33,168 nucleotides of DNA from Zetaproteobacteria bacterium (GTDB lineage Bacteria; Pseudomonadota; Alphaproteobacteria; Micavibrionales; Micavibrionaceae), in contig NVXI01000020.1 in the NCBI GenBank assembly GCA_002747015.1, positions 1 to 33,168 on the forward strand. The letters are read 5' to 3'. This document shows, piece by piece, positions 22,301 to 30,628 of this stretch. Under the pieces are notes generated by a model. It saw only the letters and a program-made list of their open reading frames with translations, was not told the origin of the DNA and did no database searches. The position numbers were made by a program, and so were the translations under genes. The stretch's first letter is position 1. The number at the start of each line of letters is the position of its first letter.

Positions 22301-22609
22301 ATGGCCGATTCTAAATATTATAATATTGCTGATGATGTTTCTGATTCTGTAGCAAAACAAGTGGCGCGTGAAATTAATGAGACAATAGAAAAAGGCAGAG
22401 CTGTACAAATTAAAGAGCTGGGTAAGAAGCTTGGTATTACAGATAGCAGTAAACTCTGGCGGGAAGTTTGTAAAAGAAAAATTACAATATATACCCCTAG
22501 GGGCTTGCCCAGAAGGGTTAAGGATATGATTCGTAAGTTGCAGGGTCCCCATTCCGGTCCAACAATTAAGTTTAAAGTGGTTGAGGCTGATTTTATGTCT
22601 TGGCGTTAG
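19370..22609 (+). CDS. Large exported protein with Ig-like and toxin-like modular layout (1079 aa)
   Basis: A very strong AAAGGAGG precedes the ATG, and a signal peptide ends in LAYA before QDWD (residues 28-32). Residues 30-285 are beta-rich with several cysteines. About 287-370 resemble a bacterial Ig-like domain (NITLDPQAGKGRP, GNALPNEPVIWKI, FTDEKGEARLDFTV). About 640-722 are Ala/Gly-rich and hydrophobic (GAIDVLTMVGGTAVVGKLSS), like the pre-toxin segment of polymorphic toxins. A basic linker follows, then a coiled coil at about 784-875 and a compact C-terminal domain at about 910-1079 containing PVMDHINKTTFDMADSKYY. No known toxin family is recognised, and no immunity-like gene follows. 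It may be a surface effector or a structural exported protein. Modular architecture is clear; function is unknown. Confidence 0.7.
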   Translation: MLSFIQSVKIHAVLVLFVMFFPSLAYAQDWDLNGDWELRQGENVRAMPTPLSIVVEDKTIKGFLKKEDPQFGYAAGEMVLRGSIENGKITTLEKLAKPRGDKCPALEGWKVIHDIKIRDDGGEEKPKIAIIKNLKSNKITEVKLNSWIPQANVIQGQWKAGVFLQETCLSFDRDTDFILVRVEEDATNSTIGVTTLDPQVPLKSVELLGLMRVKVEFENGRLFVSRPVLISVPNAKPHKEFAEVHACPDSTLSISVKNKNITIPVIPSADRRAPKPCHQGEFSALDFSPVGETNITLDPQAGKGRPLIMRLRDSEGNALPNEPVIWKIATYEDAVFETFTDEKGEARLDFTVIERGHFQAVVDGLPAGPMIFSSTSITIDVFLGEPIVGALSANSKYRFTVDLVKPTTIEFFVSGGAKITNYLKDDQKFFIRLRLGDSDKQKYRGTSELTVKLTGNDGKNTQDEDTLSPSVIKTVPGIYESRVRTIATDSDVAVRTGEIVAPNGGIITASFNGVALSVPFYKTVWHGAVIAAEARLEIARLMVNIASQQDNIPAELKKALQLKSNLVTTADQWKTIEHPSRRMRAVIANTYADLLEAPVSALGSVKHTTLQSHAIPHYLQDSTTAPILFRTTGEATKVVNAINAEARAILGIAASIPSQLTHHVINTAKGLPEGIISGGYVLATGWTVDGQIATNMERVVGAIDVLTMVGGTAVVGKLSSLGRSARALKLRKAAKAKPKASGRSGGPATFASEARAGGGSLNPKPSSSVVKKALEPADIPRGTKKLEDATRRLENSQGWVEHWAGDIGRFETKLSKLEGELKALQKKRNAAASANRGTLAVTDQIISKWSHIQSTKKSIVIRKGKVSHWKGVLDRANFDISRITGRNLSLRQLEKLKQQGKLPAATDRIHNRTAYGQYEGQLNKALAGEGYTPGYGITLDAPIPSSLGKGFGATAKRGWRGHTKAPVMDHINKTTFDMADSKYYNIADDVSDSVAKQVAREINETIEKGRAVQIKELGKKLGITDSSKLWREVCKRKITIYTPRGLPRRVKDMIRKLQGPHSGPTIKFKVVEADFMSWR

Positions 22610-22750
22610 TATTTTCTCCTACCAATGTTTTAATCCTATCATTAACATCGTATCTTGAAAGAAAACCCTGATAATTAATTAAAGTTATTTCCAAATCTTT
22701 ATTTAACCATACAATTCCACCAGAACGACCTTTTGATGCAACTAACAAAG

Positions 22751-24316
22751 CTAGGCTGCGTTTATAATAGTTATATTTTTATTTAAAGACCTTCGGTGTT
22801 CTTCCCTTTTATCAAATAAATAGGTGCCAAAATTATTTATCAATAATGAAACGAGGCCATTATATTTTTGATGCTCGGGTTTTCTTGAATCATAGATAAT
22901 TCTGTCTTCGTATCCTGTGATCCAAAGTGCCTCTGGATTTCGTTTGGCAATAATTAGGTCACCTTGTGTTCGTGCCTCATGCGGGGAGCGATGTGATTTG
23001 AAAATCACTAGGCCATCCCCTAATAATTCCTTTACCGCAACTTGTAATGCCATGGGTAACAGATCAAAGTCAGTGGTGTTATCTGTGATTGGATCAAGCA
23101 CACTGACGACTTCTATCTTCCCCCATTCTGTTGACATAGAAAAGCGGGAGCGCGCTGTATCTGATAGACCTTTCATTGCGTTATTATGGATGCGCCACGC
23201 CTCTTCAACGGGAAGAGAGAACGCTTTATGGCCTTCTATATCTCGGCTTTGGAATATATATTTGGGGCGAATACCCATGCGCCGACATTCTTCATGTAAA
23301 ATTCGCAAGTCCTGCTCTTTATCGTTCACTCTTAGGATTAAAGGCGTTTGATTTTCTATTGTAACAAAGCTTAAGCTCAGCATGTTTTCAACAGCCGCCT
23401 TCGAAACATCCATCCATTTATAGCCAGGTCCATTTTCATTCGGGATGTAGTTATTATTTTCATCGCGCTCCAAAAATTCATCAGGGTGAGAGAAATGTGA
23501 CACGATATAAAGATGCATATGAGGGTACTTTTCGTGGATAATACGGAATGTATCTGCCATCGCTTTGTCAAAACGTTCTGGTCTGAATGCAATTTCTTTT
23601 GTGCCGAAGCGCAAGATGCTCACGCCAGCCTCACCAGCGGCAACTGCAAATTTGTATAGGGTACGGTTTGGCAGAACCATGATATCTCCACCAGACAGTA
23701 GTAGCTCACGAATAGGGTAGCGACGCTCTCCTGTGGATGGATCAATGCCACCATTTTTTTCTAACGTGTTATTATAATTTAGAATGTAATCTCGTAGCTC
23801 TTCTGGGCGAACACTGATTTTTCCGGTGTCCTTGTTAAATAAATCAAGACGATAACAATACCGGCAGTGCGCCGAGCATGTGGGGGAGGCATATCCCAAA
23901 ACAATTTCATCATATTTGTGCAGTAATTTACCGTGTAGGCTATTGCTGTTTGGTGTGAAACCCATTTGGTTTCCGGGGTCTTTTGCCCCTTCCATGCTCA
24001 AGGTTTCATTTAATCTGGGAAGGATCAATGCTGCGATAGGTAGGCTTGGTGGCATTTTAGGAACAAGAATATTATTATCTTGATCAACCAGTTCTTCCCC
24101 CATAACAAGTGCTTGATAGTGAGGATTTGTACCAAACATCATGCGTTTATCAATGCCTGTTCTTTTCATTTCGGCATAATCATCCGCATCATAAATATTA
24201 CGTAATAATTCATCAACGCGACTATGTGAAAAGCGTCCACGCAAAGGTCTGACATGCTTCATTTTTGTTTTGGGAATATCAACTCCGCGACTAGATATAA
24301 TTGTATTATTATCCAT
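22751..24316 (-). CDS. Lysine 2,3-aminomutase (KamA)-like radical SAM protein
   Basis: The 521-residue protein has the radical SAM motif CSAHCRYCYR (Cys147, Cys151, Cys154), LLSGGDIMVLPNRTL (SAM-binding GG and the KamA-like strand), LRFGTKEIAFRPER and MGIRPKYIFQSRDIEGHKAF, all typical of the KamA family. KamA is about 420 aa and uses PLP bound to a lysine in a Gly-rich PGGGGK-type motif. I find no such motif; the corresponding C-terminal part instead contains DGLVIFKSHRSPHE and DLIIAKRNPEALWITGYEDR. It is thus probably a divergent relative with another substrate or cofactor arrangement. GGAG 7 bases before the ATG supports the start. It is monocistronic, and its upstream region contains a hairpin and a 19-bp palindrome. 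Confidence 0.85.
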   Translation of the reverse strand: MDNNTIISSRGVDIPKTKMKHVRPLRGRFSHSRVDELLRNIYDADDYAEMKRTGIDKRMMFGTNPHYQALVMGEELVDQDNNILVPKMPPSLPIAALILPRLNETLSMEGAKDPGNQMGFTPNSNSLHGKLLHKYDEIVLGYASPTCSAHCRYCYRLDLFNKDTGKISVRPEELRDYILNYNNTLEKNGGIDPSTGERRYPIRELLLSGGDIMVLPNRTLYKFAVAAGEAGVSILRFGTKEIAFRPERFDKAMADTFRIIHEKYPHMHLYIVSHFSHPDEFLERDENNNYIPNENGPGYKWMDVSKAAVENMLSLSFVTIENQTPLILRVNDKEQDLRILHEECRRMGIRPKYIFQSRDIEGHKAFSLPVEEAWRIHNNAMKGLSDTARSRFSMSTEWGKIEVVSVLDPITDNTTDFDLLPMALQVAVKELLGDGLVIFKSHRSPHEARTQGDLIIAKRNPEALWITGYEDRIIYDSRKPEHQKYNGLVSLLINNFGTYLFDKREEHRRSLNKNITIINAA

Positions 24317-24351
24317 GCTTTCTCCAGAAACCGTTGTTCTATAAAAATGAA

Positions 24352-24376
24352 AAGACAGACGTTTTTTGCCTGTCTT
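24352..24376 (-). other. Hairpin in the kamA-like leader
   Basis: AAGACAG (24352-24358) pairs perfectly with CTGTCTT (24370-24376) across an 11-nt loop. Read on the minus strand, the 3' arm is followed by TTCATTTTT, so it could act as a weak attenuator between promoter and the KamA-like start 36 bp further on. Confidence 0.35.
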
Positions 24377-24437
24377 GGTTCAAATGTTATTATTACACTG
24401 AGAATTAAAGTTACATTAGGAAACAAATCCCGTGTTT

Positions 24438-24456
24438 TTTGGAATATTATTCCAAA
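24438..24456. promoter_or_regulatory. Perfect 9-1-9 palindrome upstream of the kamA-like gene
   Basis: TTTGGAATA and TATTCCAAA flank a single T. The site is 122 bp upstream of the KamA-like start and about 470 bp before the plus-strand EF-hand gene, in the divergent spacer, where an operator for either would be expected. Confidence 0.45.
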
Positions 24457-24923
24457 CTATAAAAAAAGCAATAGGAAAAATGATGTAAACCTTTGTTTTT
24501 AATGTGTATTTTATATGCGGTGCAATATGCCATAATATAAGTTGTATGATTTATTGAGTGTTCATAAGAGCTTAAATCACTCTTTGGTTTTGTGCGTTTG
24601 CAGCATTTCGGTTATATTGTATTGGTCGCATACATACGATTGGAACGCGTATTGCGTGGCGAGAGTTTTTGTATGAGATCTATGATCTTTGCTTGAACTT
24701 TTAATTACATGGTGGAAATGTGACTGAATGGCAGAGTGTCCAGTCTACTGCCAATTATTCTCTTGAAAAATCATTTAAATAATTAAGTTAAGTGGCTGGT
24801 GTGTTCTGCCGATTAAAATGCTTAATATCAAAGTATAGCGGCTTGTTTTAATGGATTATTCTGTGTCTTTATGATAGAAAATATAATACTTAAAACTATG
24901 GATTTTTTGTCAGGGGAACTCAG
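24457..24923. other. Intergenic region before the EF-hand/Sel1 gene
   Basis: There is no ORF with a ribosome-binding site and no tRNA-like fold. It contains the first copy of a 46-bp element repeated at 30277 (24722-24767). Within that element TGGCAG and CTGCCA form a short stem. The 3' end carries AGGGGA six bases before the next ATG. Confidence 0.4.
24722..24767 (+). repeat. Degenerate intergenic repeat, copy 1
   Basis: This 46-bp segment begins GACTGAATGGCAG and aligns without gaps to 30277-30322 (31 of 46 positions identical, the first 13 exact). The preceding GAAATGT also resembles GAAACGTA before copy 2. In this copy GGCAG and CTGCC can pair; copy 2 does not preserve the stem. Confidence 0.45.
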
Positions 24924-27900
24924 ATGATATTTTTTATACGGCGATTTTTGATCATATCATTATGTCTTTTTACGTTTGTGAATGTAGCTGATGTATTTGC
25001 AAAGAATAATGATGATGCATATCAAAGTTATTACGATATTCCGTATTTTATAAGTTTTGACGATCAAATTGGTATGGAAGAGTTTATGCAGGATGTTTTG
25101 CAAGATCTGCAAAAACGTTTGATACAGGCGCCACGTTCTAAAAAATTCCTTGATAGAGACGGAAATATAACTCGCAAAGGTTTGGAAAAGTATAAAAAAC
25201 TAGCTAAAAAGCACCTTTTGGCTGTTCAAAAACGACATTATGCGAAGTTGGATATAAATTTAGATAAGGTTGTTACGTTAGAAGAAATATCACAAGATTA
25301 TGATTATAAATTAGATGATCTTCTCGAGCTGTATGATGTTGTTAATCAATTTGGTGGCGATGCATTTGATAAATTAAATCCAGTATTAGAAGGTATGGAC
25401 AAGAAAAAACCTGGCTATTCATCACCGCAGTGGTTCTTAGAGGCGTCATTTATGCCCTTTATTGATTTGGATGTTAATGCTGATAAGAAATTATCTGTCG
25501 AAGAAATCTTATACGTTACGGCAGATGTTTTTAAAAAGGAAACCTCTCATGTTATTGCCCAATATGAATCCTACTTGGCACTTTCTAAAGATGGAAACTC
25601 CACAACATTAGAGCAAGTGAGTGACGCCGCTGTTAAGGCCTTTAATACGTTGGATTATAAAAAGGATGGGACCATCTCGCGCAAAGAACTTTCTAGATAC
25701 CGAAGGGCTCACCGCTCTAAGAAAACAGAATGTAGTGCTCCATTTTTTGGCGATAAATCTATACCAATTTATGCTGTTGTTGTTTGGGGTAGTAATGCAA
25801 TAACCTCCCTTCAATTTAATGGCGTTTTTAGTGAATTTGTAGGTCATGTTGACGTTGAAATAGAAAAGCAAGATCGGCCTATAAATCTTGTTCTGAGTTC
25901 TTCTCAGCATATGGTTTGGTCAATAAAAGGGGATGTTTCATCTCTTAACCATATATTGGTTTTTGGAGCCGCAGGTAATGATGAGGTGTTGGCCGGTGTT
26001 GCCGGAATTTCTTATGAGAAGGTGAGCTTTATGAGTAGGGCATGTTGGGACGCCCGAATATCTTCTCCCCGTGCTTTAGATATAAAAAAGAAAGAAAATT
26101 TGGCAAAGTCTTTAGGGATCTTTAAATCTATAACTGGGCGACAGTTGTCTTTGTTGAGAGATAAGGGAATGGTGTCAAGGATAGTAGTGAAGAGCTCTCC
26201 CGAAGTTGAATTTTCCGATGATACCGCTGATAGCTTAAGGAACGCACCTGACGGGTTTAGTAAGGAATATTGGGATGAGTTTTTGACATGGAAGCCTTCT
26301 GGGCATAAATCTGTAGATATCCAGAACGTCGTTTTGGGGGGATATGTGGCTGAGGCAAAAATGCTCCCTGATTGGGCGGGCTTTGCACAATTAGAGAAGG
26401 AAGGTGTTATCGCTCCACTACATGTTGATTATGAGAAAAGAAAGGCTGTTTTCTTGCTTCGCAAGGATTTACCTATATTTCCAATACTGAGGAATTCAAA
26501 GGCGTGGCAGATTACTTTGATTAAGGATCGTGATGCTATCAGGTATCCTAAATTATCGGCTAATTCTTTACGTTACTGTATTTTGTCGCGTGACGGAGCA
26601 TTGTTACGGGGGACTCAATCTTGTTCTCAAATGGACTTGATGTATCTTAAAGATAAAGATGATAAAATTTCCTCTGTAAAATCACCTGTCTTTTTAACGT
26701 TGAATAAATACATTCCGGTTCTTCCTGCAAACAAAGACAGCATTGATATAAGCTTAAATATAGATGGTAGGCTTTGTAAAAAGCAGTATGGGGATCAATA
26801 TTTAAAGAAATGTGTCCTTTCCGATGACGTTCTGAAGTCAGATATTCCTGTTTATGCATTGTCATTGGAGCCTAAGATAGCAGGCACATTCTCGTGGAAG
26901 GATAAACACACCCTCACTTTTACACCCACTGAGGTCTGGCGCGCCGGTGCACGCTATACGGCAACGCTTGATTTTGATCTTATGGGGCTGCCGAAGGGTA
27001 TGTATGTGAATGATGAACGTAAGGCAACCTTTACTTTCTATGCCGCGGAGATATTTGTTCAAGCATTGAATCCTGTGGTTAAAGTGCATCCGAAGTTTGC
27101 GGGTATAAATTTACTTTCTGCTGATTTTGTTTCGAATTACCCGTTGACTAGCTTAAGTATACAAGCCGTTTATGTTCCCAAAAATGGAACCCAGCCCGAT
27201 GAACATATATTGGGCTCGCGGGAGTATGAGTACATGGATATTGATAGTGATAATGGTAACCCATCGTTTGAAATTCCCGATATGAAAAGACGCTTAGAAC
27301 AGACGATCGATCTGTATGCAAATGGTGAGTTTCCAACCTATTTGTTGTTGTCAGACCCGATTGGTACTTTTCCTTTAGATATTGGTTCGTCTAGACCTGT
27401 TTGGGTTCCGTTCAATGAGGGTGAGCAGCAATATATTACTGAAAATATCAAACCGCTAATCGCTAAGGCAAGATCCGGTAATGTTGAATCACAATTTGAA
27501 CTGGGGAAGATGTATTTGGATGGTAACGAAATTTCTAAATCCCTATCCCAAGCGCGTAAATGGCTTACGAAAGCGGCGACTCAAGGCAATGTTGAGGCTG
27601 CTATTCAGTTAGGGTATTTGAATTTAAAACAATATTCTTGGTATAATTCTACCCCTGAATCCTTCTATTGGTTCACAAAAGCTGCACAAACGAATGATAA
27701 AGTCGGACAATTTGGTTTGTGTCAGTTTTATCATGACCGTTATGGTTTTGATGATTCTGCGCAGGGACGCAAATGGTGCCATAAATCTGCGGCACAGGGG
27801 CATGTTCCTGCAATACATTATTTGGGGCGTATATATGAAAGAGGGCTTGGTGTAGAGGTCGGATATAAAAAGGCGTTAAAATTCTACCGCAAAGCTGCTG

Positions 27901-29024
27901 CCAAAGGATCTGCAAAGTCGTTGGCGAGCATTGCACGGTTCTATCATTTAGGTCTTGGGGTTAAGCAAGATTCAAAGCAAGCCTATAGCTATGCAAAGAA
28001 GGCTCTTTCAGCTGCGCAAAGAGATGATCTGCGCGTTCGTAATATAGTGCAAAGGATTGTGGCAGATATTTTATTAGATGAGTTTAGTGATGTAAAAAGT
28101 TTTAAAGCTAAGAAGGGGCTGATTGCGAATAAAGTCTTTAAAGACTTTTCAAAAGACTATGTCAGAATGTGGATTGCACAAGGGTTAACCAACAAATGGA
28201 ATGGCGGGAATAGAAGCCATCATATAGCCGAAACAATTATCAATAAGCAGAGAAAGAAAACGCCAAAATTGCCTGAAATGCTATATGCCGAAGCGTGGGT
28301 TATATTAAAGGATGGGTATCGTTTTAATAAAGGATCTATTGGTCAATATATTCCAGTTGCGCGTAATGCTGCGATCAGGATTTTAGAAGGTTTGCAGGAC
28401 GATGATGTGTTGGGATTTAACGTATTTATTGATCTTATCTATTTATATTTAAGCGAGAAGAACCCTGATAAAGCGGAAGCGCTTATTGAAAAGGTACGTG
28501 TGGAAAAATATTTTGATGGTCGTAAATTGAGGTCGGCTCGTTCACGGATCTCACGATACCGTGGGCGCATTACGAAAGATATGAGGATGTCTAATGATCC
28601 GGATGACCAATATGCGGTAGCCAGAAGAGATAATTATACTAAAGAGCATCTTGAGCAATGGAATGAAGAATATAAAGAGGGTATAAAAAATAACCCTACG
28701 CACGCTTGGACTCATGGGAATTATGCAAGTTTTCTTTTACACAGTATGGGAGATTATGATAGTGCTATTTTTTATGGCAATAAAGCCCTGGAATTAATGC
28801 AATACCCAATGGCACGAGCTGTCACGGGGATGGCTTATTTAGTGAAGGCTTCCCAGCTTTTTAAAAATGAAAATACGAGGAAGCAGTCTAAAAAGTATAT
28901 TAGAAAAGCTTTATCCTATGGGATTGATCAATGGTATATCAAGGATCATTGTGGAAAGTTTTGTGCGGATATTGCGCGTATGGGTAAGGCATATAAAGAG
29001 ACTCGCTCGGAGAAACCACTTTAG
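24924..29024 (+). CDS. Exported EF-hand / macroglobulin-like / Sel1-repeat mosaic protein (1366 aa)
   Basis: A signal peptide (hydrophobic residues 8-22, VFA near 26) directs export. Residues 77-255 contain calcium EF-hand loops: DINLDKVVTLEE (110-121), DVNADKKLSVEE (183-194) and DYKKDGTISRKE (244-255), plus a degenerate loop at 77. Residues about 640-695 (LEPKIAGTFSWKDKHTLTF followed by TPTEVWRAG) match the N-terminal beta-domain pattern of bacterial alpha-2-macroglobulins. Residues about 845-1035 hold Sel1-type repeats (SQFELGKMYLDG, AIHYLGRIYERGLGV, KALKFYRKAAAKG), and a TPR-like element follows near 1285 (ASFLLHSMGDYDSAIFYGNK). The full macroglobulin thioester region is absent. AGGGGA precedes the ATG. 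It is followed after 41 bp by another Sel1 gene. It probably acts as a calcium-responsive periplasmic or surface scaffold; the domain calls are firm, the role is not. Confidence 0.78.
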   Translation: MIFFIRRFLIISLCLFTFVNVADVFAKNNDDAYQSYYDIPYFISFDDQIGMEEFMQDVLQDLQKRLIQAPRSKKFLDRDGNITRKGLEKYKKLAKKHLLAVQKRHYAKLDINLDKVVTLEEISQDYDYKLDDLLELYDVVNQFGGDAFDKLNPVLEGMDKKKPGYSSPQWFLEASFMPFIDLDVNADKKLSVEEILYVTADVFKKETSHVIAQYESYLALSKDGNSTTLEQVSDAAVKAFNTLDYKKDGTISRKELSRYRRAHRSKKTECSAPFFGDKSIPIYAVVVWGSNAITSLQFNGVFSEFVGHVDVEIEKQDRPINLVLSSSQHMVWSIKGDVSSLNHILVFGAAGNDEVLAGVAGISYEKVSFMSRACWDARISSPRALDIKKKENLAKSLGIFKSITGRQLSLLRDKGMVSRIVVKSSPEVEFSDDTADSLRNAPDGFSKEYWDEFLTWKPSGHKSVDIQNVVLGGYVAEAKMLPDWAGFAQLEKEGVIAPLHVDYEKRKAVFLLRKDLPIFPILRNSKAWQITLIKDRDAIRYPKLSANSLRYCILSRDGALLRGTQSCSQMDLMYLKDKDDKISSVKSPVFLTLNKYIPVLPANKDSIDISLNIDGRLCKKQYGDQYLKKCVLSDDVLKSDIPVYALSLEPKIAGTFSWKDKHTLTFTPTEVWRAGARYTATLDFDLMGLPKGMYVNDERKATFTFYAAEIFVQALNPVVKVHPKFAGINLLSADFVSNYPLTSLSIQAVYVPKNGTQPDEHILGSREYEYMDIDSDNGNPSFEIPDMKRRLEQTIDLYANGEFPTYLLLSDPIGTFPLDIGSSRPVWVPFNEGEQQYITENIKPLIAKARSGNVESQFELGKMYLDGNEISKSLSQARKWLTKAATQGNVEAAIQLGYLNLKQYSWYNSTPESFYWFTKAAQTNDKVGQFGLCQFYHDRYGFDDSAQGRKWCHKSAAQGHVPAIHYLGRIYERGLGVEVGYKKALKFYRKAAAKGSAKSLASIARFYHLGLGVKQDSKQAYSYAKKALSAAQRDDLRVRNIVQRIVADILLDEFSDVKSFKAKKGLIANKVFKDFSKDYVRMWIAQGLTNKWNGGNRSHHIAETIINKQRKKTPKLPEMLYAEAWVILKDGYRFNKGSIGQYIPVARNAAIRILEGLQDDDVLGFNVFIDLIYLYLSEKNPDKAEALIEKVRVEKYFDGRKLRSARSRISRYRGRITKDMRMSNDPDDQYAVARRDNYTKEHLEQWNEEYKEGIKNNPTHAWTHGNYASFLLHSMGDYDSAIFYGNKALELMQYPMARAVTGMAYLVKASQLFKNENTRKQSKKYIRKALSYGIDQWYIKDHCGKFCADIARMGKAYKETRSEKPL

Positions 29025-29065
29025 GTTTATATCACGGCGTATAACAGTTGTATCAGGAGAAAAAT

Positions 29066-30004
29066 ATGAGGTTTTTTTTAATAATTAGCTTGGTTGGAAT
29101 TGGTTTTCTAATGAATTTAAATGGGTTTGAATTCGGGCTGTTTCAAGTTGCTAACGCTGAAACCGCAGTTGCTCAAGAAGATGATTTTAAAACTTTATTG
29201 GAGTTGGCAGAGAATGGTGATGTAGAGGCACAATATAAAATAGCCTTAAAATATGATTTGGGTAAGGGTGTGGCTGAGAATATTGATGAAGCCTTGAAGT
29301 GGTATCTTAAGGCCGCAGAGGAAGGAGATGCCCTCGCTCAGTATAGGCTAGGTTTGTTGTATTCTTCTGGTCAGAAGGTTCCTAAGGACATGGATAAAGC
29401 TGTTAAATGGTATGGAAAATCTGCCGCGCAGGGCAATACTTGGGCGCATTTGAACCTTGCTCCCCGTTATTTGGCCGGTGTAGGTGTTAAGAAAGATGCA
29501 AAAAAAGGGATAGATTTACTAACAGAAGCATCCGAATTGGGGGATATGAACTGTCAGTTAAGTTTGGCAATGTACTATTATATGGGTGAATATATACCTA
29601 AAGATATAGAAAAAGCAGCTTATTGGTTCTCCAGGGCAATGAAACAGGGCCATCCAAGTGCTAAAAAATATCTAGATGAGATTAATGGGATTACAAAGCC
29701 GATAGTTCGAATAGTAAAAAATAATGATAGAAAAGATTTTATGAAGTTATATCGGATAAAGGAGCAAATTAATGAAGATGAGTCAGATTGTTGGGATGGT
29801 GGTTATAGCCATAAGGAGTGTATGTGCGTTCTTGAGGATGAATACAGTGATTTAAGACAGACGTTGGACGCCGTGAAAACGCGTCATGCAGATTGGGAAG
29901 GGAAAAATTTATCATATAAAAATAAGAAGGGGTATAAAGTTGGTATGTCTCTTGATTCTGTTAGAAGTAAGATAAAAATGTATGATCAAATGTGTAAGGA
30001 TTAA
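29066..30004 (+). CDS. Exported Sel1-repeat protein
   Basis: The 312-residue protein has a signal peptide (hydrophobic residues 3-17, cleavage near ANA at 29-31). It has about four Sel1 repeats at residues 52-87, 88-123, 124-159 and 160-196, with AQYRLGLLYSSGQKV and KAVKWYGKSAAQG as examples. A Cys-rich C-terminal region follows (CWDGGYSHKECMCVLEDEY and a terminal MCKD), probably disulfide-bonded in the periplasm. AGGAGA lies 7 bases before the ATG at 29066; an in-frame TTG 18 bases upstream is less likely. It is in the same operon as the EF-hand mosaic and repeats part of its architecture, so the two may share partners. Sel1 proteins commonly mediate protein-protein contacts in envelope stress or adhesion. 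Confidence 0.85.
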   Translation: MRFFLIISLVGIGFLMNLNGFEFGLFQVANAETAVAQEDDFKTLLELAENGDVEAQYKIALKYDLGKGVAENIDEALKWYLKAAEEGDALAQYRLGLLYSSGQKVPKDMDKAVKWYGKSAAQGNTWAHLNLAPRYLAGVGVKKDAKKGIDLLTEASELGDMNCQLSLAMYYYMGEYIPKDIEKAAYWFSRAMKQGHPSAKKYLDEINGITKPIVRIVKNNDRKDFMKLYRIKEQINEDESDCWDGGYSHKECMCVLEDEYSDLRQTLDAVKTRHADWEGKNLSYKNKKGYKVGMSLDSVRSKIKMYDQMCKD

Positions 30005-30628
30005 CCAGTGGTTATACTTAGATTGAGTTACATAAGCTATATTTATCTAATTACACACTGTACATTATCGCGCAATGTTATGGAATATTTTTTTTGTTTT
30101 CGGCCAAAAGCAGGCGTTTTGTAAAAACCTAAGCACGTGAAAACAGGGCGCAGAGAATAGGCGACATATAGATGATGAAAAGTGGTTCTCCGGAGTCCTT
30201 CGGGAATGGTATAAGCGGGAAGTGCCGTAACACGCGGGCCTCATGGGAAAATATTCTCTGATATAGTTGAAACGTAGACTGAATGGCAGTGCTTGTAGTC
30301 GGGTGCTAACTGTTCTCCGAATGCTGGTATAGCATGAATTTAGTCGAGATAGCAGAAGACCTGATTTACTATTATTAAGAATAGGGCTTTATGTCTTAGA
30401 TAAGCTCGATAACTAGCGCATATATGTACTATGATACTCGTAATAATTGTATTATTTTTTTCTAATATAATTGGTAAAGTCCCTCTAATGCTTGGGTGTG
30501 GCTTAGCACAACCTTATGTTTGAGTAGTCTCTGATACTCTTAAATTCATACAATTTTAAGTAAATACTTGTAAAATAGTAAATATAAGAATTTTTACTGT
30601 AATAACGTGATCTTAAGAAGTAAGTTTG
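30005..30628. other. 624-bp intergenic region with repeat copy 2
   Basis: No convincing ORF or known RNA was found. A small perfect dyad, TAACCAGTGGTTA (30002-30014), overlaps the upstream stop. The stretch at about 30180-30250 is more GC-rich than its surroundings. Copy 2 of the intergenic element is at 30277-30322. AAGTA and TACTT (30558-30569) form a short dyad 60 bp before the RTX gene, in a strongly AT-rich promoter-like region. Confidence 0.4.
30277..30322 (+). repeat. Degenerate intergenic repeat, copy 2
   Basis: This segment begins GACTGAATGGCAG and aligns without gaps to 24722-24767 (31 of 46 identical). It lies about 310 bp upstream of the RTX gene, whereas copy 1 lies about 160 bp upstream of the EF-hand gene; both are in the same orientation as the downstream gene. 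Confidence 0.45.

Noticed and set aside
22593..22775. Minus-strand open frame of about 60 codons after the KamA-like gene that reads like protein (SGGIVWLNKDLEITLINYQG)
   Set aside because: There is no ATG or GTG start with a ribosome-binding site, and its ends overlap both neighbours in other frames. It could be a gene remnant or the lost immunity gene of the toxin-like protein, but there is not enough evidence.
24317..24502. GGTTCAAAT near 24377, reminiscent of a tRNA T-arm
   Set aside because: No acceptor, D or anticodon stems can be placed around it; the surrounding DNA is AT-rich and unstructured.
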